From Pelagerythrobacter sp041912895 (GTDB taxonomy: Bacteria > Pseudomonadota > Alphaproteobacteria > Sphingomonadales > Sphingomonadaceae): DNA of 64,000 nt. The notes under the pieces were generated by a model. That model was given only the letters and a program-made list of their open reading frames with translations. It made no database searches and was not told where the DNA came from. Made by a program: the position numbers and the translations under genes. The DNA lies in assembly GCF_041912895.1 (NCBI RefSeq), contig NZ_JAYSGI010000002.1:186001-250000 (forward strand). Direction: 5' to 3'. Each line of letters begins with the position of its first letter. Within the stretch, counting starts at the first letter, position 1. Shown here piece by piece: positions 53,734 through 62,374 of this stretch.

Positions 53734-54524
53734 AACGTCCCCTCCACCACCGTGACGCAAGGGCCGCCGAGCCATGCGCGGTCGCCGTCGAGCCGGCAGG
53801 CGAGATCGCCGCCGCGGCGCGAGGCCTGATGCGCGGTGAAGCTGCCACGCCCGAGCCGCGCGGCCCAGAACGGGGTGAGCGCGGCGTGGGCCGAGCCGGT
53901 CACGCTGTCCTCGTCCACCCCGCCGCCCGGCACGAACACGCGGCTGACGACGTCGGTGGCATCCCCCGGCGCGGTGCAGATGAACTGGTCGTCCCCCAGC
54001 GCGCCGAGGCCGCGCAGGTCGGGATCGAGCGCGCGCACCGCCTCTTCGCTGTCGAACAGGTAGATTCCGTAGCGGTCGGGGCTGCGCCAGACCTCTTGCG
54101 GCTGCGCGCCGAGCAGACGGGTCGCCTCGGGCCAGTCCGACCGCTCGGTGGCGATCGCGGGCAGCGCCAGCTCGTAACCCGCGTCGCTGCGCCGCACCTC
54201 GAGCAGCCCCGCCCGGCGCGTGCGGAAGGTGACCCGCTCGCCATCGGTCAAGTCATTGGCCTGCCCGAGCAGCACATGGCCCGACGCGAGCGTCGCGTGG
54301 CCGCACAGGCGGATTTCCATCGCCGGGGTGAACCAGCGCAGTTCCCAATCCGCTTCGCCGCTTTCGTCGCGCACCACGAAGGCGGTTTCGGCGAACATGT
54401 TCTCCTCCGCGATTGCCTGGAGCGTCTCGTCGGGCAGCCATTCCTCCAGCGGCATCACCGCCGCCTGATTGCCCGCGAAGGGCCGCGCGGCGAAGGCGTC
54501 GACGTGCCAGTAGGGCAGTCTCAT
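53718..54524 (-). CDS. PhzF-family isomerase
   Basis: A 268-residue PhzF-like protein. The signature is DAFAARPFAGNQAAVMPLEEW at the N-terminus, given here in part (FAGNQAAVMPL), with the acid in EENMFAETAFVV, then RLCGHATLASGHVL and GGGVDEDSVTGSAHAAL. The family performs isomerisation without cofactor; most members outside phenazine clusters have unknown substrates. ATG at 54524 (MRLPYWHVD) follows GGGAAAG; ATG at 54542 would overlap the pdxH stop. It is the second gene after pdxH. Confidence 0.92.
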   Translation of the reverse strand: MRLPYWHVDAFAARPFAGNQAAVMPLEEWLPDETLQAIAEENMFAETAFVVRDESGEADWELRWFTPAMEIRLCGHATLASGHVLLGQANDLTDGERVTFRTRRAGLLEVRRSDAGYELALPAIATERSDWPEATRLLGAQPQEVWRSPDRYGIYLFDSEEAVRALDPDLRGLGALGDDQFICTAPGDATDVVSRVFVPGGGVDEDSVTGSAHAALTPFWAARLGRGSFTAHQASRRGGDLACRLDGDRAWLGGPCVTVVEGTFYVAG

Positions 54525-54538
54525 GGGCTTTCCCAGGA

Positions 54539-55144
54539 TCATGGATAGAGCAGCGTGCTGGTCCACCCCGCGCCGTCCCGCGTGAACAAGCGGCGGTCGT
54601 GGAGGCGATTGGGCCGGTCGAGCCAGAACTCGATCCGCTCGGGCGCGAGCGTGAAGCCGGTCCAGTGCGGCGGACGCGGGACTTCGCCCGCGGCCTTGCA
54701 CGCCTCGGCCAGCGCCTCGACCCGCGCGACGTAGGTGGCGCGCGCATCGAGCGGGCGCGACTGGTCGCTCGCCGCCGATCCGACCTGGCTGACGAAGGCG
54801 CGCGAGCGGAAGTAGGCGTCGGCCTCGTCCGCGCTCACTTCGGCCAGCGGCCCTTCGATCCGCACCTGCCGCCGCAGGCTCTTCCAGTGGAACAGCAGCG
54901 CGGCCTGCATGTTGGCGCGGATCTCGTCGCCCTTGCGGCTCTGGGCATTAGTGAAGAAGGTGAAGCCGTCCGCCCCGTGCCCCTTCAAGAGCACCATGCG
55001 CACCGACGGCGCGCCATCGGGGGTGGCGGTGGCGAGCGCCATCGCGTTGGCATCGTTGGGCTCGGCCGCGCGCGCCTCGGCGAACCACGCGTCGAACAGC
55101 GCCAGCGGATCCGATTCGGGCAACGCGGACCGCTCCTCGTTCAT
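54539..55144 (-). CDS. pdxH: pyridoxamine 5'-phosphate oxidase
   Basis: A 201-residue FMN enzyme that makes pyridoxal 5'-phosphate. Conserved parts are ALATATPDGAPSVRMVLLKG, FFTNAQSRKGDEIRANMQAALLFHW in pieces (FFTNAQSRKG, ALLFHWKSL), QVRIEGPL and the C-terminal FWLDRPNRLHDR. ATG at 55144 gives the normal length. The 202 bp to the divergent dnaJ-like gene hold no gene and must carry both promoters. Confidence 0.96.
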   Translation of the reverse strand: MNEERSALPESDPLALFDAWFAEARAAEPNDANAMALATATPDGAPSVRMVLLKGHGADGFTFFTNAQSRKGDEIRANMQAALLFHWKSLRRQVRIEGPLAEVSADEADAYFRSRAFVSQVGSAASDQSRPLDARATYVARVEALAEACKAAGEVPRPPHWTGFTLAPERIEFWLDRPNRLHDRRLFTRDGAGWTSTLLYP

Positions 55145-55346
55145 CGCTTGCACCCGAGACATGGACCACATGTTACACTGTCCTGGCGCAAAAAAGTTCG
55201 CGGCCCGCGAGCGCCGACGATCGGGCGAGCGGAAGCCGGGTGAAGGAGCGGAAAGCGCGTCATCGCGCCAGTCCTAACGTCCGCCGGACAGGTAGGAAAG
55301 CCATGCCCGCTTGCGCCCGCCCACTGCCTCACCTAGCTAACACGCC

Positions 55347-56321
55347 ATGGCCGATCCCTATGCAACGCTGGGTGTCTCTCGCAGTGCGAGCGAGAAGGAT
55401 ATCAAGAGCGCCTATCGCAAGCTGGCGAAAGAGCTGCATCCGGATCGCAACAAGGACAATCCCAAGGCGGCCGAGCGGTTCAGCCAGGTGACGCAGGCCT
55501 ACGACCTGCTGTCCGACACGGCCAAGCGCGCGCAATTCGACCGGGGCGAAATCGACGGCGACGGCAACCCGGCCAATCCGTTCGCCGGCATGGGCGGCGG
55601 CGGCTTCGGCGGCGGCAGGCCGGGTGGTGGTGGTGGCCAGCGCGGCTTCCGGGCGGAGGATTTCCAGGGCTTCCAGCAGGACGGTGCGGACCTCGGCGAT
55701 ATCTTCGAAGGGCTGTTCGGCGGCGGTGGCGGACGGCGCGCGGGCGGCTTTGGCGGCGGCGGCGGGTTCGGCCAGCAGCGCCGCCCCCCGCCCCCGCCGC
55801 GAAAAGGCGCCGACATCGGCTATCGCCTGCGCGTGCCCTTCGCCGATGCTGCCGCGCGCAAGGATCAGCGGATCACGCTCGCCGACGGCAAGACGATCGA
55901 CCTCAAGCTGCCCGCGGGCGTCGAGGACGGCACGCAGATGCGCCTCAAGGGCAAGGGCGAGCAGGGGCCCGGCGGAACGGGAGACGGGCTGGTCACGATC
56001 GCGGTCGATCGCCACAAGTTCTTTCGCCGCGACGGCGACGACGTGCGGCTCGACCTGCCGATCACGCTGACCGAAGCGGTCGAGGGCGCGAAAGTGCGCT
56101 GCCCCACGGTGGATGGCACGGTGATGCTGACGATCCGGCCCGGCACCAGCGGGGGCACCACGATGCGGCTGAAGGGCAAGGGCTTTTCGGCGAAGTCGGG
56201 CACGCGCGGCGACCAGCTCGTCACGCTCGAGATCGCCTTGCCCGGCGACGTGTCGGAACTGGCCAAGCGGCTCGAAGGTTGGCAGGACACCGGCAATCCG
56301 CGCGCCGATCTGGGGGTCTGA
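55347..56321 (+). CDS. CbpA-type DnaJ protein
   Basis: A 324-residue class B J protein: J domain (residues 3-68, with HPDRNKDNPKAAERF), a long Gly/Phe-rich linker (about 78-150, including a GGGGFGQQRRPPPPPRKG stretch) and two C-terminal substrate-binding domains (about 155-320). No CxxCxGxG zinc centre is present, so it is CbpA- rather than DnaJ-like. It should work with DnaK in protein folding. It is followed after 24 bases by brkB and then fabI. Confidence 0.93.
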   Translation: MADPYATLGVSRSASEKDIKSAYRKLAKELHPDRNKDNPKAAERFSQVTQAYDLLSDTAKRAQFDRGEIDGDGNPANPFAGMGGGGFGGGRPGGGGGQRGFRAEDFQGFQQDGADLGDIFEGLFGGGGGRRAGGFGGGGGFGQQRRPPPPPRKGADIGYRLRVPFADAAARKDQRITLADGKTIDLKLPAGVEDGTQMRLKGKGEQGPGGTGDGLVTIAVDRHKFFRRDGDDVRLDLPITLTEAVEGAKVRCPTVDGTVMLTIRPGTSGGTTMRLKGKGFSAKSGTRGDQLVTLEIALPGDVSELAKRLEGWQDTGNPRADLGV

Positions 56322-56345
56322 TCGCCCTCGCTGCATAACGGTCCC

Positions 56346-57407
56346 ATGAGCGAAGACATCCTGCCAGCTCCTGAAGAGCGCGTCGTCCACACGCTGTCGC
56401 CCGAAGAGCGGCGCAAGGATGCGATCGCCGCGCGCCACGGGCTGCGCGGCGCGGTGGCCGAGCGGGTCGGGCCCGGCACGCGCGCCTTTTCGGTCGGCAA
56501 GCGCGTGCTTGTGGGTGCCTACAACGACGGGTTCATCCACGCGGGCAACCTCGCCTACATGGCGATGCTGGCGATCTTCCCCTTCTTCGTGCTGGGCGCG
56601 GCGATCTTTTCGATCCTGGGCGAAAACGGCGAGCGCGCGGCGACGATCGACGCAGTGCTGTCCGCATTGCCCCCGATCGTGGGCAACGTGATCGAGCCGG
56701 TCGCGCGCGAGGTCGTCCAGGCGCGCAACGGGCTGTTGCTGTGGGTCGGCGGCATCGTGGCGCTGTGGACCGTTTCCAGCCTGATCGAGACGATCCGCGA
56801 CATCCTGCGCCGCGCCTACGGCACATCGGCGACGCAGGCGTTCTGGAAATACCGCCTGCTCTCGGCCGGCGTGATCGTTTCGGCGGTGGTGCTGCTCATG
56901 CTGTCGCTGATCGCGCAAGTGGCGATCGGCGCGGCACAGGAAGTCATCGACGCCTATTTTCCTTGGCTGTCGCACGTCATCGGGCAATTGCAGATCACGC
57001 GGCTGATCCCCGCCTTCGGGCTGTTCGGATCGCTCTACCTGCTGTTCCTGACGCTCGCGCCCAAGGCCTATCGCGACCGGCGCTATCCCAAATGGCCCGG
57101 TGCACTGGCGACCACGCTGTGGTGGGTCGCGGTGACCCTGGCGCTGCCGCCGGTGATCCGCAGCTTTTTCAGCTACGACGCGACCTACGGCAGCCTCGCG
57201 GGCATGATGATCGCGCTTTTCTTTTTCTACCTCGTGGGCCTAGGGGTGGTGATCGGCGCCGAACTCAACGCCGCCATGGCCGAGACTCCCGAGGAAGAGG
57301 AGAACCGCATCGGCCAGGCGGACGACCGGCGGCGGGCCGATGCGCGCCGCCGCGTGCAAGGCGACCAGGAAGCGGCCGAACAGGAAACGAAAGAGGAAAC
57401 GGCATGA
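56346..57407 (+). CDS. YihY/BrkB family membrane protein
   Basis: A 353-residue inner-membrane protein of the YihY (formerly RNase BN/BrkB) family, with six predicted helices (for example LAYMAMLAIFPFFVLGAAIF and the C-terminal MIALFFFYLVGLGVVIGAEL). The conserved GAELNAAMAE is seen at about 316. The C-terminus is highly charged (RRADARRRVQGDQEAAEQET). Function is unknown; the old RNase assignment is not supported. The stop overlaps fabI (ATGA). Confidence 0.92.
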   Translation: MSEDILPAPEERVVHTLSPEERRKDAIAARHGLRGAVAERVGPGTRAFSVGKRVLVGAYNDGFIHAGNLAYMAMLAIFPFFVLGAAIFSILGENGERAATIDAVLSALPPIVGNVIEPVAREVVQARNGLLLWVGGIVALWTVSSLIETIRDILRRAYGTSATQAFWKYRLLSAGVIVSAVVLLMLSLIAQVAIGAAQEVIDAYFPWLSHVIGQLQITRLIPAFGLFGSLYLLFLTLAPKAYRDRRYPKWPGALATTLWWVAVTLALPPVIRSFFSYDATYGSLAGMMIALFFFYLVGLGVVIGAELNAAMAETPEEEENRIGQADDRRRADARRRVQGDQEAAEQETKEETA

Positions 57408-58210
57408 ACGGGTTGATGGCTGGCAAGCGCGGGCTGATCATGGGCCTCGCGAACGACAAGTCGCTGGCCTGGGGCATCGCGAAGAAACTGCGCGAGGCGG
57501 GCGCTGAACTGGCGTTCACCTATCAGGGCGAGGCGCTGGCGAAGCGCGTGAAGCCGCTCGCCGAGCAGCTCGGCAGTGATTTCACCTTCGAGTGCGACGT
57601 TTCCGAAATGGCCGCGCTCGACAGCGCGTTCGCAACGTTGAAGAGCCGCTGGGAGACGATCGATTTCGTGGTCCACGCGATCGGCTTTTCGGACAAGAAC
57701 GAGCTGCGCGGAAGATACGTCGACACCAGCCTCGACAACTTCCTGATGACGATGAACATCTCCGCCTATTCGCTGGTCGCCGTGACCAAGCGCGCGGCTG
57801 AGATGATGCCGAACGGCGGCTCGATCCTGACGCTGACCTACTACGGCGCGGAAAAGGTCATCCCGCACTACAATGTGATGGGCGTCGCCAAGGCGGCGCT
57901 GGAAACCAGCGTGCAGTATCTCGCCAACGATCTGGGGCCCGCGAACATCCGGGTGAACGCGATCAGCGCAGGGCCGATCAAGACGCTGGCGGCGAGTGGG
58001 ATCGGCGATTTCCGCTACATCCTCAAGTGGAACGAGCTGAACTCGCCGCTGCGCCGCAACGTGACGATCGACGATGTCGGCGGATCGGGGCTCTATTTCC
58101 TGTCCGACCTGTCCTCCGGCGTGACCGGCGAGACGCATCACGTGGATGCGGGCTACCACGTGGTCGGCATGAAGCAGGAAGACGCGCCCGATATCGCGCT
58201 GGACACCTAA
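57404..58210 (+). CDS. fabI: enoyl-ACP reductase FabI
   Basis: A 268-residue NADH-dependent enoyl-[acyl-carrier-protein] reductase, final step of the fatty-acid elongation cycle. It shows the FabI cofactor loop GLANDKSLAWGIAK, HAIGFSDKNEL, LTYYGAEKVIPHYNVMGVAK with catalytic tyrosine and lysine (Y-x6-K), and ISAGPIKTLAASGI. ATG at 57404 is coupled to brkB. It is the target of triclosan in other bacteria. Confidence 0.97.
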   Translation: MNGLMAGKRGLIMGLANDKSLAWGIAKKLREAGAELAFTYQGEALAKRVKPLAEQLGSDFTFECDVSEMAALDSAFATLKSRWETIDFVVHAIGFSDKNELRGRYVDTSLDNFLMTMNISAYSLVAVTKRAAEMMPNGGSILTLTYYGAEKVIPHYNVMGVAKAALETSVQYLANDLGPANIRVNAISAGPIKTLAASGIGDFRYILKWNELNSPLRRNVTIDDVGGSGLYFLSDLSSGVTGETHHVDAGYHVVGMKQEDAPDIALDT

Positions 58211-58222
58211 GGCGGGCGAGCC

Positions 58223-59437
58223 TTAGTTCGCCGCGATGATTTCGAGGCGGTCGATCGTGCCCTGGATCGGCGGCTGACCGCTCCACGCGCGGGCGTGGAT
58301 TTCCAGCGAGAGGAAACGGCAGTCGGCCGGCGGCAAGTCGATCGCGAACGTCTGCGCCCCGTCCGCGAACGCGCGGTCGAACAGCCAGATGCCGCTGCCC
58401 GGGCAGCGCAGGCGCAGGCGCAGGTCGCTCACCGCGCCGGGCGGCGATATGTTCTCGTTCACTCGAATCGCGAAATCGGCCCGCGGATTGCGGACCAGCT
58501 TGCGCGCGATCACGCCGCCCTGTCCGCCGCGCACGTAGAGCTCGATCCGGTCGTTCTCCGGCTGCGGATTGACGCGCATGCCGCGCTGGCTGGGGAACTG
58601 CCAGTCGAATGGCGGAAGCTCGGTGCTCCAGTCGATCGGACCGGGGGCGAGCGGGCCGATCTGCTTGCCCGTCGCGCGGTTGTAGACGCGATAGGCGAGG
58701 TCGAGCTCACCCTGGGCGACGAGCCCGATGACCAGATTGCGGTCGAACGGGGCATCGTCGAGCCGGCTGGCCAGCCGGAATGCACCGAGATTGGGCAGCA
58801 CTTCTGCCTGTCCGGCGGCGTGCCGCAGGAACGTCCGGTGCCACACCGAGCTGCCGTCGAGGAAGCGCACGAACTCGGGCACCGCGGCATCCTGAGCGAG
58901 CGCCTGGAGCAGCAGCGGGAACATCAGGTCGCGCTGTTCGGGATGGACCCGCAACAGGGCGTCGAGCGTCTCGATCGTACCGCGATAGTCGTTGCGCGCG
59001 GCACGGTCCTCGAGCGTCAGCCCCTGCAGCAGCAGGTCGCGGCGGTTGATCGCCGTGCCCGCGTCGAGAATCGCGCGCCGCGCCGCGCTGTCTTCGGTCG
59101 CGAGCGCGGCGATGGCGATCGCGCGTGGAGCCAGCGGATCGTGCGCCAGCGCGCGCAGCGCCAGCGGGCGAGCCTGTCGCGCAGCCTCCTGCGGATCGAG
59201 GCCGCTCATCACGGCCGCCGTGTGGCGGATCATCGCGACCTGTTCGTCAGCCGCGCCGTTGGGCACCGGCAGCTGGGCGGCCATCAGCGGCTGGCGTCCC
59301 GCGAGGGCGCCGGTGACCGCCTGGGCGAGCAGCGCCGCCGCGAGGACCAGCGCGATCCCCACCACCACAGCCGCCCGGCCGGGCCGGAAGCGCGCCGCAG
59401 CCTCGGGTCGCGCCCCCGGCCTAGGCCGGGCGGCCAT
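58223..59437 (-). CDS. unknown membrane-anchored EPS-locus protein
   Basis: A protein of about 404 residues I do not recognise. One N-terminal membrane helix (AAVVVGIALVLAAALLAQAV) anchors a domain of helical repeats (about 70-230; LALRALAHDPLAPRAIAIAA and similar, TPR-like) and a C-terminal beta-rich part (about 280-400; RIELYVRGGQGGVIARK, LRLRLRCPGSGIWLFD) that resembles a jelly-roll or carbohydrate-binding fold. The gene overlaps the 3' end of the wzc-like gene by 17 bases, so it is likely part of polysaccharide assembly. The start is uncertain: ATG at 59437, 59464 or 59476, all in or near the Tyr-Gly codon repeats. Confidence 0.75.
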   Translation of the reverse strand: MAARPRPGARPEAAARFRPGRAAVVVGIALVLAAALLAQAVTGALAGRQPLMAAQLPVPNGAADEQVAMIRHTAAVMSGLDPQEAARQARPLALRALAHDPLAPRAIAIAALATEDSAARRAILDAGTAINRRDLLLQGLTLEDRAARNDYRGTIETLDALLRVHPEQRDLMFPLLLQALAQDAAVPEFVRFLDGSSVWHRTFLRHAAGQAEVLPNLGAFRLASRLDDAPFDRNLVIGLVAQGELDLAYRVYNRATGKQIGPLAPGPIDWSTELPPFDWQFPSQRGMRVNPQPENDRIELYVRGGQGGVIARKLVRNPRADFAIRVNENISPPGAVSDLRLRLRCPGSGIWLFDRAFADGAQTFAIDLPPADCRFLSLEIHARAWSGQPPIQGTIDRLEIIAAN

Positions 59438-61583
59438 CGTGCGGTTCGCCGTATCCGTAGCCATAACCGTAGCCATAGCCGTAGCCGTAGCTGGCGTTGC
59501 GATGATCGAGCTTGGTCGCGATCGCGCCGAAGATATGCGCGTTGGCGCTGCGCAGGCGCGCCAAGGCGTTCTCGATGCCGCGGAAATTGACCCCGTTGCC
59601 TTCGATCACGAAGATCACGCCCTCGACCGCCTTCGACACCTCGAGCGCATCGGCCAGGCCGAGCACCGGCGCGCCGTCGATCAGCACGTGATCGTAGTGC
59701 CCGGTAGCCTCGCGAACGATCTCGCGCAGGCGCGTGCCCGCGAGCAGCTCGACCGGGTTCGGCGGACGGCGGCCCGACGGCAGCACGTCGAACCCGTGCT
59801 TCGGGACCGCGACGACCGCATCGCGCAAGTCGCCGTTGCCCGTAAGCAAGCCGGTGAGCCCCGCGCTTTCGCTGCTTTCGACGTGGACGAAATCGTCGAG
59901 CGCCGAGTGCCGGAGGTCCGCGTCGATCAGCAGAACCTTCTTGCCGAGCCCGCTGAAGCTGCGCGCGAGCGCAACCGCCGAAAAGCTCTTGCCTTCGTTC
60001 GGCCGGGTCGAAGTGAGCATGAACGAGGACGGCGCACCCTCGGGCGTGAGGAAGGTGATGTTCGTGCGCGCGGCGATATAGGCTTCGCTGATCTCCGAGC
60101 TGCGTTCCTCCAGATCGGCCATGATGTCTTCCGAATTCGCCCGCGGGATGAGGCCGAGCGGCGCGAGGCCGAGACGCCGGTCGAGATCGGTCGGATCGCG
60201 CAGCGTCTGGTCGAGCACTTCGCGGACGTAGACCACCATCATCGCGATCACGAGCGCGGCGAGCAGGCCGAACAGCAGGTTCATCGCCAGCGATGGCGCG
60301 TAGGGGCCGCCGGGCACCCGCGCGGCATCGATCAACGTCATGTTGTTCTTGCCCGCGCCGGCCGCCTCCAGCTCCTTGTAGCGCTGGAGGAGCGCATCGT
60401 AGAGCTGGCGGTTGGTATCGACCTCGCGCTTGAGGATCCCGTACTGGATGCTCTCGTTCTGCTCCCCGAGATAGGAATTGCGCGCCCGGTCGAGCTGCGC
60501 GCGAAGCTGGCTCTCTTCCATCGAGGCCGCGCGGAACGCGGCACGCGAGGCGTCCGAGCCGAAGCTGCTTTCGCCCGAAAGCGCCTGCTCGAGCGAGGCG
60601 ACTTCGGCTTCCTTCGCTTCGATCTCGGGATATTCGGGCCCGAAGCGCGACCGCAGCTCGGCGAGCTCGGCGCGGGCGTCGGCGAGCCGCGAACGCAGGC
60701 TGACGGACGCCGCCTGCGCGCTCTCGCCCTGCGCGCCGGCGCGCAGCGCCGCTTCCGCGGCGATACGCCGGGCGGTCGCGGTGGCGAGCGCTTCGTTGAG
60801 CGCGGTGAGCTCGGAGCCGATCAGCGTCTGGCTGGCGGTATCCGATCCGTCGGCGCCACCGCCGCCGGAATCGAGGATCACGATCCCGTTCGCGTTGGCA
60901 TAGTCGATCAGCTCGCGCTCCGACAGCGCGAGGCGCTCGCGCAGTTCCTCGATCTGGTCCTCGAGGAACTGGCGCGCCTCGATGTTGGCGCCGAACTGCT
61001 TTTCGTAATTGGCGGCGAGGAACTGGCGCGCCCACAGGTTCGCGATGTTGGCCGAAACCTCGGGATCGGGGCTGGAGAAGCTGATGTCGACCAGGCTCGA
61101 ATTCTCGACCGGTTCGATCGTTATATTGCCGAGCAGCACCCCTTCGATCGCGCCGGGCGCGACGCCGGTGCCATTGCCCATGCCGAACGCGCGCAGGAAG
61201 GCCTGGTCGCGCGTGAGATTGCCTTCGTCGACCACGCGCTGCGCCAGCGAGCGCGATTCGAGCAATTCGTACTGCGTGACGTAATACTGGTTGTCGGACC
61301 CTCCGCCATCGAGTTCGAGCGGCTCGGCCTCGGTGACGTTCTGCAACGAGCGCGAAATCTCGATCCGCGCGCTGGCGCGGTAGAGTTCGGTCGACAGCAT
61401 CGTGACGACGACGCCGGCGAGCAGGCCGAGCGCGAGGATGCCCAGCAACCAGTAGCGCAGGTTGCGCGCCTGAAGCCAGTACCGCTCGAGATCGCGGCGG
61501 AACGCGTCCTGGGCGGACACGCTCTCGGCGGCCGTGCCAGATGAATCGCGAAAGTGCGTGGTGTCGTTCATGTCGGCTCGCAT
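59421..61583 (-). CDS. Wzc-like polysaccharide co-polymerase and tyrosine autokinase
   Basis: A 720-residue BY-kinase fused to a chain-length regulator. Two membrane helices (about residues 42-65 and 437-457) flank a periplasmic coiled-coil region. The cytoplasmic kinase has a Walker A motif STRPNEGKSFSA (about 520-531), Walker A' VLLIDADLRHSAL (about 549) and Walker B HVLIDGAPVLG (about 630). The C-terminal tail holds seven Tyr-Gly repeats and is the expected autophosphorylation cluster. It controls polymer length and export with the Wza-like protein. The start at 61583 overlaps the wza-like stop (ATGA). Confidence 0.93.
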   Translation of the reverse strand: MRADMNDTTHFRDSSGTAAESVSAQDAFRRDLERYWLQARNLRYWLLGILALGLLAGVVVTMLSTELYRASARIEISRSLQNVTEAEPLELDGGGSDNQYYVTQYELLESRSLAQRVVDEGNLTRDQAFLRAFGMGNGTGVAPGAIEGVLLGNITIEPVENSSLVDISFSSPDPEVSANIANLWARQFLAANYEKQFGANIEARQFLEDQIEELRERLALSERELIDYANANGIVILDSGGGGADGSDTASQTLIGSELTALNEALATATARRIAAEAALRAGAQGESAQAASVSLRSRLADARAELAELRSRFGPEYPEIEAKEAEVASLEQALSGESSFGSDASRAAFRAASMEESQLRAQLDRARNSYLGEQNESIQYGILKREVDTNRQLYDALLQRYKELEAAGAGKNNMTLIDAARVPGGPYAPSLAMNLLFGLLAALVIAMMVVYVREVLDQTLRDPTDLDRRLGLAPLGLIPRANSEDIMADLEERSSEISEAYIAARTNITFLTPEGAPSSFMLTSTRPNEGKSFSAVALARSFSGLGKKVLLIDADLRHSALDDFVHVESSESAGLTGLLTGNGDLRDAVVAVPKHGFDVLPSGRRPPNPVELLAGTRLREIVREATGHYDHVLIDGAPVLGLADALEVSKAVEGVIFVIEGNGVNFRGIENALARLRSANAHIFGAIATKLDHRNASYGYGYGYGYGYGYGEPHDGRPA

Positions 61584-62293
61584 CAGCTCCCAGCCCGGTC
61601 GAACAGGATCACACTGGTCGAAAGCAGGGGAACGAACCGCAGCACCGTCTCCAGCGTCCGGCGGAACGGGGAATCGCCCACGGTCACGACGTCGTTCGGA
61701 TAGATCGCCGGATCGTCGTAGTTCCCGCGCTGGATCGCTTCAATGTTGTAGGCCCCGATATAGCGCTGGCCGTCGACCGTGCGCAGCACCAGTACGTCGT
61801 CCGACTTGGCATAGGCGGACAGGCCGCCGGCGTTGTTGACCGCCCGGACTAGGCTGACCGAAGTGGCGGCCGGATAGGTGCCGGGCGCTTCGACCTCGCC
61901 CCCGACCGAGATGGTCGGCGCGGCGATCGCATCGGGTCGCACGCTCACCTGGGGATTGACGACATAGCGGCCGCGCAGACCATCGGCGATCATTCGCGCG
62001 GCTTGACTGGGAGTCTTGCCGCCAACGAGGATGTCGCCGACGAGCGGATATTGCAGGTAGCCTTCCTCGTCGGTCAGGAACGTGCCGCTGAGCATCTCCG
62101 ATCCGATGACCGAGATCTGCAGCGTATCCTGCGCACCGATGGTGTAGACCCCGATATCCTGCGGCACGGGCAAGGTGGCGACGTCGGCCACCTCGATACC
62201 CGGCGCAGCGCCCACGGTCCGATCGTGCGCGCAAGCGGCGAGCGATGCCGAGACCAGTACCGACACCAGTACTCTTCCAATCAGGCTTGTCAT
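61583..62293 (-). CDS. Wza-like polysaccharide export protein
   Basis: A 236-residue outer-membrane lipoprotein of the Wza/GumB family, forming the export pore for exopolysaccharide. The lipobox is SLAACA (about residues 16-21), the Poly_export domain is at about 45-115 (YTIGAQDTLQISVIGSEML, YLQYPLVGDI), then an SLBB-like domain (PTISVGGEVEAPGTYPA). It is shorter than E. coli Wza, with only one SLBB repeat. ATG at 62293 has AAGGA upstream; GTG at 62305 is an alternative. Confidence 0.93.
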   Translation of the reverse strand: MTSLIGRVLVSVLVSASLAACAHDRTVGAAPGIEVADVATLPVPQDIGVYTIGAQDTLQISVIGSEMLSGTFLTDEEGYLQYPLVGDILVGGKTPSQAARMIADGLRGRYVVNPQVSVRPDAIAAPTISVGGEVEAPGTYPAATSVSLVRAVNNAGGLSAYAKSDDVLVLRTVDGQRYIGAYNIEAIQRGNYDDPAIYPNDVVTVGDSPFRRTLETVLRFVPLLSTSVILFDRAGS

Positions 62294-62374
62294 GCTATCC
62301 TTCACGTCCCGAGCACCCCGGCCTTAATCGTCGGCAAGGGCTTATGCAAAGACCTTTTCCCCCCCGCAGGGCGT

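Noticed and set aside
59454..59500. Tandem 6-base units resembling a short repeat array
   Set aside because: They are the codons of the Tyr-Gly tail of the Wzc-like kinase, not a CRISPR or satellite.
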